Positions 12,421 through 21,767 of a stretch of DNA of 64,000 bases are shown here, piece by piece. The notes below the pieces were generated by a model that saw only the letters and a program-made list of their open reading frames with translations, ran no database searches and was not told where the DNA came from. Position numbers and translations under genes: made by a program. Location: positions 13,048,001 to 13,112,000 of the forward strand of contig OZ005616.1 of the NCBI GenBank assembly GCA_963930655.1, read 5' to 3'. The DNA is from Myrica gale (lineage: Eukaryota; Streptophyta; Magnoliopsida; Fagales; Myricaceae). Every line of letters begins with the position of its first letter. The first letter of the stretch is position 1.

Positions 12421-13027
12421 AGCCAACTGCTCTTGCCCTCCCCGTATTCTATTTTTAATGATGCCAAAGGGGGAGAAATTACAAGAATTATGGAAACAAT
12501 GGGGAGAAGTTTATAAGTGATTATGTTGACTTCTCAGCTCTTAAAGAGAATATTTCATTTTGATGATTGGTTGATCACTTGACTTACCTTATCTATGCAT
12601 ATCTCTCGTATTTATTTATCTCCAATGGATTATTTGGTTACACTCACATTTGTTGATTATCTCATTTGTATCTATAAGGATTTGAGAAGTGCTTATCTTT
12701 TTGCACTTCATTGAGGAAAATTGAGACTTGCTTTCAAAGGTAGTATTCCTAACTTTCTATTGGTATCAATATGAAGTCTTGTGTTCTGATTGAAATTGGA
12801 AGTTTGGGAAGTTGCGAGGAAGCTTATAGAAGTGTTCTTTCATGTTTTTAAATTTTGGGAAACCTCCATTTACAAAGGAAACTCTTGCAAAAATTTTGTA
12901 TAATCCCAAAGTCCTATTTGCTAAAAATGTCATGAAAAACTCTTGCTTATTCTCAGGGGGAGTTTTTCTATTTGTTAGCAAATTATTGATTTTAATATGG
13001 TTTTGTCAACATCAAAAAGGGGGACAT
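12421..13027. other. 3' untranslated part of the inner copia element
   Basis: Non-coding, AT-rich stretch ending in the polypurine tract (AAAAAGGGGGAC, about 13014-13025) directly before the 3' LTR. The second phrase AAAGGGGGAG near 12465 and one near 12957 are similar purine tracts. Confidence 0.7.
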
Positions 13028-14703
13028 TGTTAGCCCAAGGTCGTTTTGTAAACAATCCATAATTGATTTTGATGATAGCAAAAAGTTTCTAAGTTTTGAA
13101 GACTTTAGATTTTACATTGTCAATCCACTATTTCTAAATCATATTTTCAAAGGATGAGGTTATCTCACAAAAATGTTTCTAAGTGCTTTGAAGATTCTTG
13201 AATTTATCTTGACAATCCAAAATTTCTAAAGTATATTTCAAATATTGAGGTTATTTCTTTAAATAATTTTTAAATATACTTAAACATCATTACACAAGTT
13301 GATAAGATCAATTTTTCATATTGTAAATGTTTAAAGAAAGTTGAAATGGATTGGACACTTTGAAGTTGCTGTTTTTCTCTCCAGAAGTTATATGTGTCGA
13401 CACATACAGGACATGGTGTCGACACATCGCACTGACTCCAGAATGCTGAATACATGGTGTCGACACATACTGAACATGGTGTCGACACATACAGGACATG
13501 GGGTCGACACATAGGGACATGTTGTCGACACATTGCATTAACACCCGAGACAAAATTTTCAGAACCAATTTTCTATGTGTTAGCACATATCCATGTGTCG
13601 ACACATACCACGAATTTGCAGAAATTCTAGAATGACGCCAGATCGTTCAATTTGATTCAAAATTGTTTCAAATGACCTCCAACGGTACTCAATCTTTCCA
13701 AGAAGACCCGTAATAACCGTTGAAGACCTAGAAGCTATAAGAAGAAGGAGATGGAGAGAGAGAACATCAAGCTCGATCAAAATCGCAATATCTAGAGAGA
13801 GAAAAAAGCCAAAAGCCAAAGAAAATCCATTTGCTGATTTCTTCAAGTCCGGAGCTCTTATTGTCAAATCTCACCCTCTTGCTCATCATTGACAACCAAG
13901 CCTTCAAAGGAAGAGAGAGATTTCTTGAAGAAGGGACAACACACTTGCAATCAATCTTGCCCTAACTTCTAGAGAGAGAAAGCTTGTTGAAGAAGAGGGA
14001 AAACAACACCTACCGAGAGAGCTTGTGCTTCCACCTGCAAAACTTTAGGTTTCCTTCAATAATCTCATCATATTGCATCTTATTGAGCTTTACACTTGCT
14101 AATTTGGCTTAGAGAGTCATTCCATAGGATTTGAGCTTTTCATTGGATTATTTGGCTTAGAGAGTCACTCCATATTTGTGTGGCACATTTGCTCATTCGG
14201 CTTAGAGAGCCTTCCTTGTAGCCATCATTTGTAAAACCTTTGAGTATTGAGAAAACACATGGTCCTACTTGTGAGAGTAGAAGAAATCCTCTAGGTTGTG
14301 AGGATTTGTGAGAGTTGAAGCGTGAGCTCGCAAAACGCTTTGTAAAGGTTCCTTAGCACCCGGGAAGCTAAGGTGTATTTGCTATTGGACAATAGTGAAG
14401 GAAGCCCAAGAAAGTCAATTGCCTTGGGGGTGGACGTAGGCAAGTGTTGGCCGAACCACCTAAAAATACGGTGTTATCTCTCTAACTCTATCTCTCTTAT
14501 GGTTTGTCTCATATCCATAATGTTTGTGCTTTAAGCTTTATCATTTATTGTTTATAGTTGTTTAGCCTTAAACACATTCAGACTTTCAGTTTTTATTGTT
14601 AAAAATGAGTATCTCTTAGATCTGTGTTTTTGTCAAAAAGGGGTAAAGTTTTTGTAAACCCAATTCACCCCCCCCCCCTCTTGGGTTTTCATTTAGACTC
14701 TCA
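13028..14703 (+). repeat. 3' LTR of the inner SIRE-like copia element
   Basis: About 1.68 kb, the partner of 873-2474. The main length difference is in the palindrome array: about seven TGTGTCGACACA-type motifs (13390-13615) against about three full ones in the 5' LTR. The TSD TGCGG follows at 14704-14708. Confidence 0.92.
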
Positions 14704-14709
14704 TGCGGG

Positions 14710-15483
14710 TTGCTAGGAGCAAAACCAGTGAATTTTCCTTTGGAACAAAACCTAAAGCTTTCAGCAGAAGGAGGAGCAGACTTGGCTGATCCAATGCAAT
14801 ATATAAGATTAGTTGGAAAGCTTCTCTACCTCAAGGTCACAAGACCCGACCTCTCATATGTTGTCCAAGTTCTTAGTCAGTTTTTGAGCAAGCCAAAGAA
14901 GACACATTTAAGGGCAGCAATGAGAGTCGTTAAGTACATCAAGGGGTCACCAGGACAAGGACTATTTTTTCCAGCCTCAAACAAGATTCAACTTTCAGCA
15001 TTCTGTGATGCTGATTGGGCAGCTTGCATAGACACAAGGAGATCAATAACAGGTTTCTGCATTTTCATAGGAAATGCGTTGGTCTCATGGAAATCAAAGC
15101 AGCAAAGCACGATCTCAAGATCATCGGCAGAAGCTGAATATAGAGCCATGGCATCAACAACATGTGAGCTGATTTGGATGAAGAGTCTTCTAGCTGATCT
15201 TCGTTTTCAACAAGAAAATCCAATACAATTGTTCTGTGACAACCAGGCGGCAATACATATAGCATCAAATCCAGTCTATCGCGAAAGAACAAAACATATT
15301 GAGATAGATTGCCACTTGGTCCGAGAAAAGATGCAAGAAGGACTAATTAAACCATTTCATGTATCATCTAATAGTCAAGTGGTAGATCTTCTTACAAAAC
15401 CAGTTGGAAGTAGACAATTTCATTTGTTACTGAACAAGATGGGAGTTCACTCTATTCACTCACATCTTGAGGGGGACTGTTGA
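14710..15483 (+). CDS. RNase H region of the outer copia element
   Basis: The open frame (257 aa) starts within the end of copia reverse transcriptase (YIRLVGKLLYLKVTRPDLSY) and covers RNase H: FCDADWAACIDTRRSITGFC, then SWKSKQQSTISRSSAEAEYRA, then LFCDNQAAIHIASNPVYRER. It ends in the usual KxGVHSI tail just before the polypurine tract and 3' LTR. It is a well-preserved piece of an incomplete element, cut off from its own 5' part by the inner element. Confidence 0.9.
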   Translation: MLGAKPVNFPLEQNLKLSAEGGADLADPMQYIRLVGKLLYLKVTRPDLSYVVQVLSQFLSKPKKTHLRAAMRVVKYIKGSPGQGLFFPASNKIQLSAFCDADWAACIDTRRSITGFCIFIGNALVSWKSKQQSTISRSSAEAEYRAMASTTCELIWMKSLLADLRFQQENPIQLFCDNQAAIHIASNPVYRERTKHIEIDCHLVREKMQEGLIKPFHVSSNSQVVDLLTKPVGSRQFHLLLNKMGVHSIHSHLEGDC

Positions 15484-15829
15484 AAATAATATGTGAGCTG
15501 GCACTATAGTGGTCCCAAAAGAGTCACGCGTGGCTAAAGGGAAGCAGAGTGCAAATGTTTGTTTTTGTCGACCACTACCATTTTACAAACTGGACAGAGC
15601 ATCGCTTCTCAGTTACTTTTGCAGGTTCAAGACCACTCTGTCACACACACTACAGGCTCTTGTAGTACAGCTGTTTTTGTAGAAATAGGACAACAATGCT
15701 TTGTATCATGTAGAAAACAGTAGCAAGAAATATACGAGAAGGTTTTTCCTCTCAATCCGTTGTCCTCTCCCCTCAAACTCTATTTTCATCTTACTGTGAA
15801 ATCACACAAATCAATTCAATATTCTTGAA
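15479..15829 (+). repeat. 3' LTR of the outer copia element
   Basis: Begins TGTTGAAAATAATATG after the tract GAGGGGGAC. The last 178 bp match 551-729. Its right edge, about 15829, is set by loss of similarity to the left copy. Confidence 0.85.
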
Positions 15830-15832
15830 AAC

Positions 15833-16140
15833 TTGTTGGTTGATCAAGTGACCAAAGGGAAAATGAATAATGGACTGATCGGGCGTTGTTATTGGAAGAA
15901 GATTACGTCAGATCTTGTAGTGCAAGCAAACTACACATTCTTTGTGGCCCAAGTGAAGGGTAAATTCAATCGTCTCCGCACTCTGCACCGAGAATTTTCC
16001 ACCCTCCTTAGAGGACCGACCGAGTTTGATTGGGATCCGAAAACGAACATAGTGAATATGAGCGAGGAGGCGTGGTAGAAGCACCTCGAGGTAATGGGGT
16101 CAATCACCGGAACTCATTATCGTTTTTTGAGAAAGTAGAT
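15833..16140 (+). pseudogene. Myb/SANT-like DNA-binding domain fragment
   Basis: The reading frame matches the Myb/SANT-like domain (Myb_DNA-bind_3 type) of L10-interacting MYB proteins and of the Myb-like partner of PIF/Harbinger transposases. The pattern is W..I...F, then VKGKFNRLRTLHREFSTLL, then FDWDPKTNIV and EEAW. The usual continuation (a short HLEVMGS segment) follows a TAG codon at 16076-16078. The N-terminal part is absent because the copia LTR abuts it. This is a domain remnant only, from either a decayed transposon accessory gene or a host gene copy. Confidence 0.65.
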
Positions 16141-16157
16141 TCAGCCCTCAGATACAA

Positions 16158-18133
16158 CTAAATTCTGCAATTGGCTTGCATGAGGTGTAAACATAATAAA
16201 GTTGTTGCATGATCAAACGGGATAACTATGCAGGATCTATTTAGGTGCTCAGACTCCTTGGGGATTACCCGCTGGTCCACCAACGGTAACATAGTCAGAG
16301 ACCTCTGATCGCCACCTCTACCATCAGGGGCCAAGGAAGGGATGGAAACCAAACCACCGCCTCCTGCCAGAGGCTTAGAAGAGGATTGCACCACTTGCAC
16401 AAACGGTGGCTTTCTTTAAGCTAATGAATTCATTACGCATCTTATAATCAAACTAAGGTTTACCTCCAATAAGCTCTTCCTCCCTGCATGAATTTTGAGT
16501 ATGTACAATACATCTATAGACATAGCAAAAGTCAGCAAGTTCTTCATATTTGAATTGTACCCAAGAAGTAGACATACCATATCATGGAATTAAGAAACCT
16601 GCCACCAGTGGCTTAGCGAGGTCCAACTCCACACGAAGTCGTAAAAAACTACGTTTCGAGGTATTATGGTATTCATTAGCGTCTAGCTCCAAGAGTTTTC
16701 CCTGTTTCAAACTAATAAACCTAGCATTCACCTCCCCTATTTTGTTAGGGGCCATGCCATGAACTTGCAACCAAAAAGGGACAATTGTGCAGGAGACTTC
16801 TTGCAACATCAATTCTGCCTCCCACTTCTTAAACACCATAAGTTGACCCCGAGCATTACACGGAAACTTATTCATAACAAAGGAGCGATCCTCTTCTTTA
16901 GTAAAATGGAAAAGATAAGTATTAGGCTCCATTTCCTCAACAACGAATTCCTTGATGCAAGTTCAGACTGTTTTTAACGTAGCATGAACGACTGAAGCAG
17001 CAATAGGTCATAGGGCTGGGTACCGGTGATGTAGGTGCCGATTTGGATAAAACCGGCGCTATAAACACTAAGGGCGGTGTCCAAAAATGGGCACCGGCAG
17101 GCAAGAATAACTAGTCATGCCAGTGCCAGTTTGGCCGGTAACGAAGAGAGGGAGAGAGAGACGCCGAAGAGAGAGAGAGAGAGAGAGATAGGTCAGAGCG
17201 TACCTGGGAGAGAGGGGTTACGATTCGCTAATATGATGCCAACCATTACCCAAACAGCGTCGTTCTCTATAAGTAGAGAACAACGCCATTTTAATTTGTT
17301 TTTTAGTAAAAAATCAAAACAAAAGTGATAGGGTTAGGGTCTAACCCTATCGCAGGCCAAGCAAAGTGTCGTTCTCTTGATAAAGAGAACTGCGCCGTTT
17401 TACTTTTTTATTAAAAACAAAAACAAAAGCGATGGGATTATGGTTAAAACCGTAACCCCATCGCAAACAAGGCGTCGTTCTCTTGATAAAGAGAACTATC
17501 AAGAGAACGATGTTGTCTATATTTAAAAGAAAAAATTAACAAACAACAGGTAACGGTTGACTGCTGGAATTTCCAACGGTAAACCGGCATCGATAATATT
17601 ACCGTTAAATGCCCATTATTACTAGCGGCATGGGTACCGGGAATCGCCGATCTAGCTGTTCCCAGTGGCAGTGCCGGTTAACCGACACCGACGGTTGAAA
17701 TGAGCAGCCCTAATAGGTCGGCTGGTAATCACCTTTACCACCAGAGACAGAAGAAAGTGCTCCTCTTCCTCCGGGGAGACAGGTTCAATTATAGAATGGT
17801 ATCCCTCCCTTCATAGATCATGAATCCTTTGGTCTAGACCATCCATCTCTTGTTGGTAACTTGACATAAGACTAGACAAATAATGACGGAGAGAAAGAAA
17901 AGGGGATTGAGAGTGAGGCAAACAAGAAAGAAGAGAGAATAGGGGCAAGAAGAATGAGAGCATCAGGGATAAGCATCCCCACACTCCCAATGAACTGGGA
18001 AGAACCCTAAAAAAACTCCACAAGGAAGTACGAATGGGAACTAGTACGGAGAGAAATTTACAAAAAATAAAAAGTAGATTTGGGAGTGGCCGCCTATCAT
18101 AAAATAGACCAGTGCAATGACACTTTATATATA
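16158..18133 (-). mobile_element. LINE ORF1 fragment (DUF4283 type), antisense
   Basis: Read on the minus strand, this is the 5' part of a plant L1-type LINE. A likely 5' untranslated region lies from about 18130 to 17868, and ORF1 starts near 17867 (MSSYQQEMDGLDQRIHDL). The DUF4283 domain follows (EPVSPEEEEHFLLSLVVKVI, MEPNTYLFHFTKEEDRSFV, WLQVHGMAPNKI), then a degraded zinc-knuckle segment near 16500-16580. ORF1 proteins bind LINE RNA. A 702-bp hAT MITE (17011-17712) splits the frame between ITSRP and IAASV. Several stops and shifts make it a pseudogene. ORF2 is not attached. Confidence 0.8.
17011..17712. mobile_element. Non-autonomous hAT element (MITE-like, 702 bp)
   Basis: Terminal inverted repeats start TAGGGCTG and end CAGCCCTA. 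The 8-bp target duplication reads ATAGGTCA at 17003-17010 and ATAGGTCG at 17713-17720. An 8-bp duplication with short inverted ends is the hAT signature. The interior has imperfect symmetry (repeated GTACCGG/CCGGTA motifs near both ends) and a GA-rich stretch at 17145-17190, but encodes no transposase. It interrupts a LINE ORF1, so it is younger than that LINE. Confidence 0.85.
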
Positions 18134-18446
18134 GGATTAAAGTCACTTTGAGCCCATAAACTATCAAGCAAATTACAAATAAGGTCTCAAACTACCAATC
18201 TTGACACATTGAACCCTCCAACTTCCACAATTGATTAAATCGCGCCCTGAACTAAAATTTGACGGTCAAAATCGTGCCACGTGGCTCATTAACAACATAT
18301 GTGGCAGGAGTTTGATGGTTGGATTTTTTTAGGGGCGCAGATTGATTATATTTGGTAACTTGTTGGCTCAATGTGTCAAGATTGGTAGTTTGGGGCCCTA
18401 CTTGTAATTTGTTTGATAGTTTAGGGGCGCAAAGTGACTTTTCCCC
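18134..18446. mobile_element. Long-TIR MITE, Mutator-like
   Basis: The two ends are inverted copies of each other over about 80 bp (AGTCACTTTGNGCCC..AAACTATCAANCAAATTACAA..). They are flanked by TTATATATA (18125-18133) and TTATATAAT (18447-18455), a near 9-bp duplication. Long inverted repeats with a 9-bp duplication suggest a Mutator-derived MITE. It has no coding capacity. The full element can fold into one hairpin. Confidence 0.75.
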
Positions 18447-18518
18447 TTATATAATGTGCAATGGAATTTTTTTAAATCTGATTTTGCCCTTGCTTGTTTA
18501 TATATCTCATGAGTAAAT

Positions 18519-21210
18519 TTTTTTTTTATGAATACGCCAATCTCATTAGAAATAGTGAAAACAGTACAAAAGACTATACCGACAACACTACTCCAAACAA
18601 GCAAGAAAACTAAGGAAATCAACGAAATCTAGAAAAGGGCAACCAAGCACCGAGTTCACCCAACAAAAAAGTAACGACAACAAAACACCCTTCAACCTAT
18701 CTAAAGACAAAGAACAATCCTCAAAACATCTATAATTACGCTCCCGCCAAAGGCACCACCAGATACAATGGAGTATCAATCTCCAAATAGCCTTAGCGAA
18801 AGGGTTTTTAAGCCTCCTCATCCAACACCACAGCACATCTTCCACAGTCTCAGGCATAACCCATGGAAGATTCAGAATACAAAGCACATGAGACCACAGC
18901 CCACTCGCGTAGAGACAATGCAACAGTACATGATTAATAGATTTCTCAGCACCACGGCATAAGAAACACCAATCTGCCAAGATAAAACCCCTTCTACGAA
19001 GATTATCGATAGTTAAACTCCTACCAAGAGAAGTCTCCCACACAAAGAATGAAACTCTCATAGGACACAAGGACCTCCAAACCCTCTTCCAAGGGAAAGA
19101 GAGACCAGACCCACCTCTGAGCAAGCCATACATCGATTTAACAGAAAAAATCTCATCCTTAGTGCCCATCCAAACCATCACATCATCCTCCCCTTTGCTA
19201 ACACCCCATACAACAAAGCAAAGAAAGAACCAAAATCCTCCATCTCCTAATCATTGGCAGCTCTAGAGAAAGGGACACTCCACACCACATGAACACCATC
19301 ATCCACCAAACAATCTGCCACCATAGCCTCCTTGCAACAAGATAAAGAGAAAACCTATGGGAAAGAGAGACTCAAAGGCTTATCACCGCACCAAAGGTCA
19401 TGCAAAAAGCTGATACTAACACCAGTCCCCACCTTAAACCGAATATGCTTGTTGAAAGTACCCCACCCTTTACTAATGTACCTCCACAGACTAACCCCAT
19501 AAGAGCCACTGGTATAACTCGTACACCAACCTCCCATCGAACAATCGTATTTCTCAGCAATCACCGTTCTCCACAACTTATCCCGTTCCAACGCAAATGC
19601 TGACCATAGCTCCTTGTACTAGGGTTGGATAATCTTTCTGTTCTCTCTCCCCTGCGTGATGCTTGGGCTGGGTGATTGATCGTGTGTTTTTAGTTTGTCC
19701 GACCTTGTCTCTGATGGTTTTGAAAAATATCCCTCTATTTAGTATTCCCCTATGGCATTCTTTTGTAGTCTAGTGATTGAGGCTAAGACTTTTCAGTTTT
19801 TAGTGAGTTCGTTTGGTGTTGTTACGCTTACAGAGCTGAGTAGGAAGTTGCATAGCTCGATTTGCTTTGGTAGATATGGGGTTGTATGGATGGCGAACCG
19901 TTTTGGAAATCTAGTTGAGGGAAAGGAGGACATAAATTTTTCGAAAAAATTCAATGATTCGTCTCGGGTGTTTCTGGCTCAGGGGTGCTCCAATATGCAC
20001 GGTTGCTATGTTTTCCTAGCAGAATTTGGGGAGAAACGTCAGCGTGGGGCTATGATGATCCCGCAGGGAATATCTAATGCTGGGTGGCATGATTTTCTTC
20101 AGATGTGTGGGGATTTGATTTCCGTCCTTGGGGTGCTGAGGCATAAGAAACGGCAGCATGTTGATTCTAAAATCACGCAGGGAGTCTCCTTTGCTAAGAT
20201 GGTGCGGACTGGCTTGCCGGAGAAGAAGCCGGTGGAAGAGAAAGAGACAAGAGTGTTTCACGTTGATGCTGATGATGGTAGCTTGCACAACAAGTCGACG
20301 TTTAGCTTCCCAAGGGTGTCTCATGCATAGCCTGGTGAGGGTCACGTATTTTCCAAGACTAATCAAGTTGGTGAGGCGCCTGTTGTGACGGCTGGGTCAG
20401 TGGGAAGGTTGTGGGTTCATTTAATGCGACTCAGGGCTGAGCTGGAGAGTCTTATTGGGCTGGCCAAAAACTACGAATTGGATCTGGATCCACGCAAGGG
20501 CCTTTGCTGCCTTGTTTGTGGCTTCAGGTTAGTGGCTCAGTAACCCGCAAAGGACTCCACTTCGGTTCCATTATGTGGAGGTACCCAACAGTAGGTTGGG
20601 TTGGGCTTTCCTCGTTTGGGTCGTGGGTCTCTTGTTGATGAGCCCGGCCCACCATCTCTGTTGGAGGAAGGGTATGTTTCGGAGCCCATGTCGCCTGGGC
20701 TGGGGATCGTCTGGAGCCTCGCCGAAGGCGAAGATGCGTTGGATCTTTTGAGGGAGGGTCAGACAACGCCGGCGGGCTGTTGGATGGCCTCCGACCATCC
20801 TGGGGTGGCGCAGATTTTGCCGGCGTGCTGTTTGGTGGTCTCCAATCCTCCTGGGGTGTCGTTGAAGACACATCGCACCTTTTCTTCTGAGGAACGGGGG
20901 CATGGGGAGTCAAGCGACAGCGTTTCTGAGTGTGGGGTGGTGGCTAATAAGGCCCAAGGGCTGGGGGTGCCTCTGCAGTCTCCAACGGTCATTTCCAGTG
21001 TGCTTCGGGGCTCAAAGGGTGGGGATTTTTGTTCGGTGGTCCTGCATCCATCTGTGGAGGTTGAAGCAGTAGGGGGTGGGTCGCTGGAAGTTGCAGAGGT
21101 TTCGATGGGTGTTGCAGAGGTTCATCTTCAGTCAACAGGTTCTGAAAGCTTGGATGGGGTTATGGTGCCTGTCAAGAATGAGGCTTCTGAGGTGCTTGTT
21201 AGGCCTTTTA
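18519..21210 (-). mobile_element. LINE insertion with inverted 5' half (twin-priming structure)
   Basis: A 13-bp direct repeat, CTCATGAGTAAAT, flanks the unit (18506-18518 and 21211-21223). Next to the left copy is the reverse complement of a poly-A tail (T-run 18519-18527). From there to about 19600 the minus strand carries the end of ORF2. From about 19620 to 21210 the plus strand carries ORF1. One pair of target duplications around two halves in opposite orientation is the hallmark of twin priming. The middle of the LINE (endonuclease and reverse transcriptase core) is absent. It is a dead copy. Confidence 0.88.
18588..19600 (-). pseudogene. LINE ORF2 C-terminal part (zf-RVT domain)
   Basis: The minus-strand frames encode the region behind the reverse transcriptase: first RDKLWRTVIAEKYDC and YGVSLWRYISKGW (19355-19591), then the zf-RVT domain in 18588-19181 (VSFFVWETSLGRSLTIDNLR, WCFLCRGAEKSINHVLLHC) and the terminal CIWWCLWRERNYRCFED segment. 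The Cys and His residues of the putative zinc finger are present. It is broken between the two frames, and the catalytic reverse-transcriptase core is missing. Confidence 0.85.
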
Positions 21211-21223
21211 CTCATGAGTAAAT
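19752..21223 (+). pseudogene. LINE ORF1-like region, inverted half
   Basis: Frames 19752-20330 and 20601-21221 resemble, in order and wording, the ORF1 of the LINE at 38.2-39.9 kb on the other strand (FFCSLVIEAKTFQF; GRYGVVWMANRFGNLV; FNDSSRVFLAQGC; LAEFGEKRQRG). The second frame is a long low-conservation linker rich in Pro, Gly and Ser. The first frame stops at 20328-20330, and similarity resumes after a gap. The last frame ends inside the target duplication at 21211-21223, which shows that the host site supplied its stop codon. Confidence 0.75.
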
Positions 21224-21767
21224 GAAGGTTGCATTAGTAATTTGTAACCCTCAAGGGTAGGGCAAATTTGAAAACTACTTACAGTTCAAACATGTTATGT
21301 TTGTAAATTTGTTGAATTTATGTGTATCTTATATAATACTTGTCAAAACCAACTTCCTCTTAAGTATTGATCAGAAATTTAGAAGAAGAAAAAAACAAAT
21401 TATTGATCAGAAGATATCGAACTGACCAACTTTATACAATTCCAAATCGTAGATTTCTTTGCGTACCAAAAAAAAATCGTCGATTTCTTTTACAGAGCAA
21501 GATCCACAAATATACAAAGGCCCTTTTAAAATGTTGCTCGTTGCAGACACTAGTATCCCTAACACAGACAGAATAAACTTCTGTAAGATGCTCCCTATTG
21601 TTCAGAATACACTTACGATAAAGAAAAACTTAAAACCACGACACCATGTTCCCAAAAAATTGTGGTGTCATAGGAAAATGGGGGCAACAATTTGCGTATG
21701 AACTCTTCAGGAAACGAGTTTACAACCTATATCTATGATCTCTTACCTACTTGGCCATGAGTTAAGG
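21224..21767. other. 3' flank of the NRAP copy
   Basis: Non-coding stretch between the LINE target duplication and the natural NRAP stop (21768-21770). It probably holds the old 3' untranslated region of the minus-strand gene. The small ORFs at 21367-21701 show no domain. Confidence 0.5.

Larger units (their letters stand above)
873..14703 (+). mobile_element. Inner Ty1/copia element, SIRE/Maximus-like, nested
   Basis: The element is bounded by two long LTRs (873-2474 and 13028-14703) that start TGTTAGCCCAAGG and end near ACTCACA/ACTCTCA. A 5-bp target duplication, TGCGG, lies at 868-872 and 14704-14708. The primer-binding motif TGGTATCAGAGC is at 2477 and a purine-rich tract (AAAAAGGGGGAC) lies just before the 3' LTR. 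The internal order is gag, integrase, reverse transcriptase, RNase H remnants, then a long extra region before the 3' LTR, as in SIRE/Maximus-type copia elements. The long LTRs fit that lineage. LTR divergence by eye is a few per cent, so insertion was probably within the last few million years. It is broken in many places and itself carries a 4.2-kb insertion. Confidence 0.92.
551..15829 (+). mobile_element. Outer Ty1/copia element, incomplete, host of the nest
   Basis: Two outer parts remain on either side of the inner element. On the left, 551-729 matches the end of an LTR and is followed at 730 by the primer-binding motif TGGTATCAAAGC (initiator-Met tRNA type) and a leader. On the right, 14710-15483 encodes the copia RNase H region and 15479-15829 is the 3' LTR. 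The shared LTR stretch (about 177 bp) shows about five differences by eye, so the element is fairly old but not ancient. The element is broken and incomplete. Its own target duplication cannot be read because the left LTR edge is not preserved. Confidence 0.85.

Noticed and set aside
17811-18167. Minus-strand ORF of 118 aa with hydrophobic stretches
   Set aside because: It runs through the LINE 5' region in another frame. The hydrophobicity comes from CT-rich leader sequence.
20524-20913. Minus-strand ORF rich in Pro/His/Arg
   Set aside because: Shadow of the GC-rich linker of the LINE ORF1 on the other strand.
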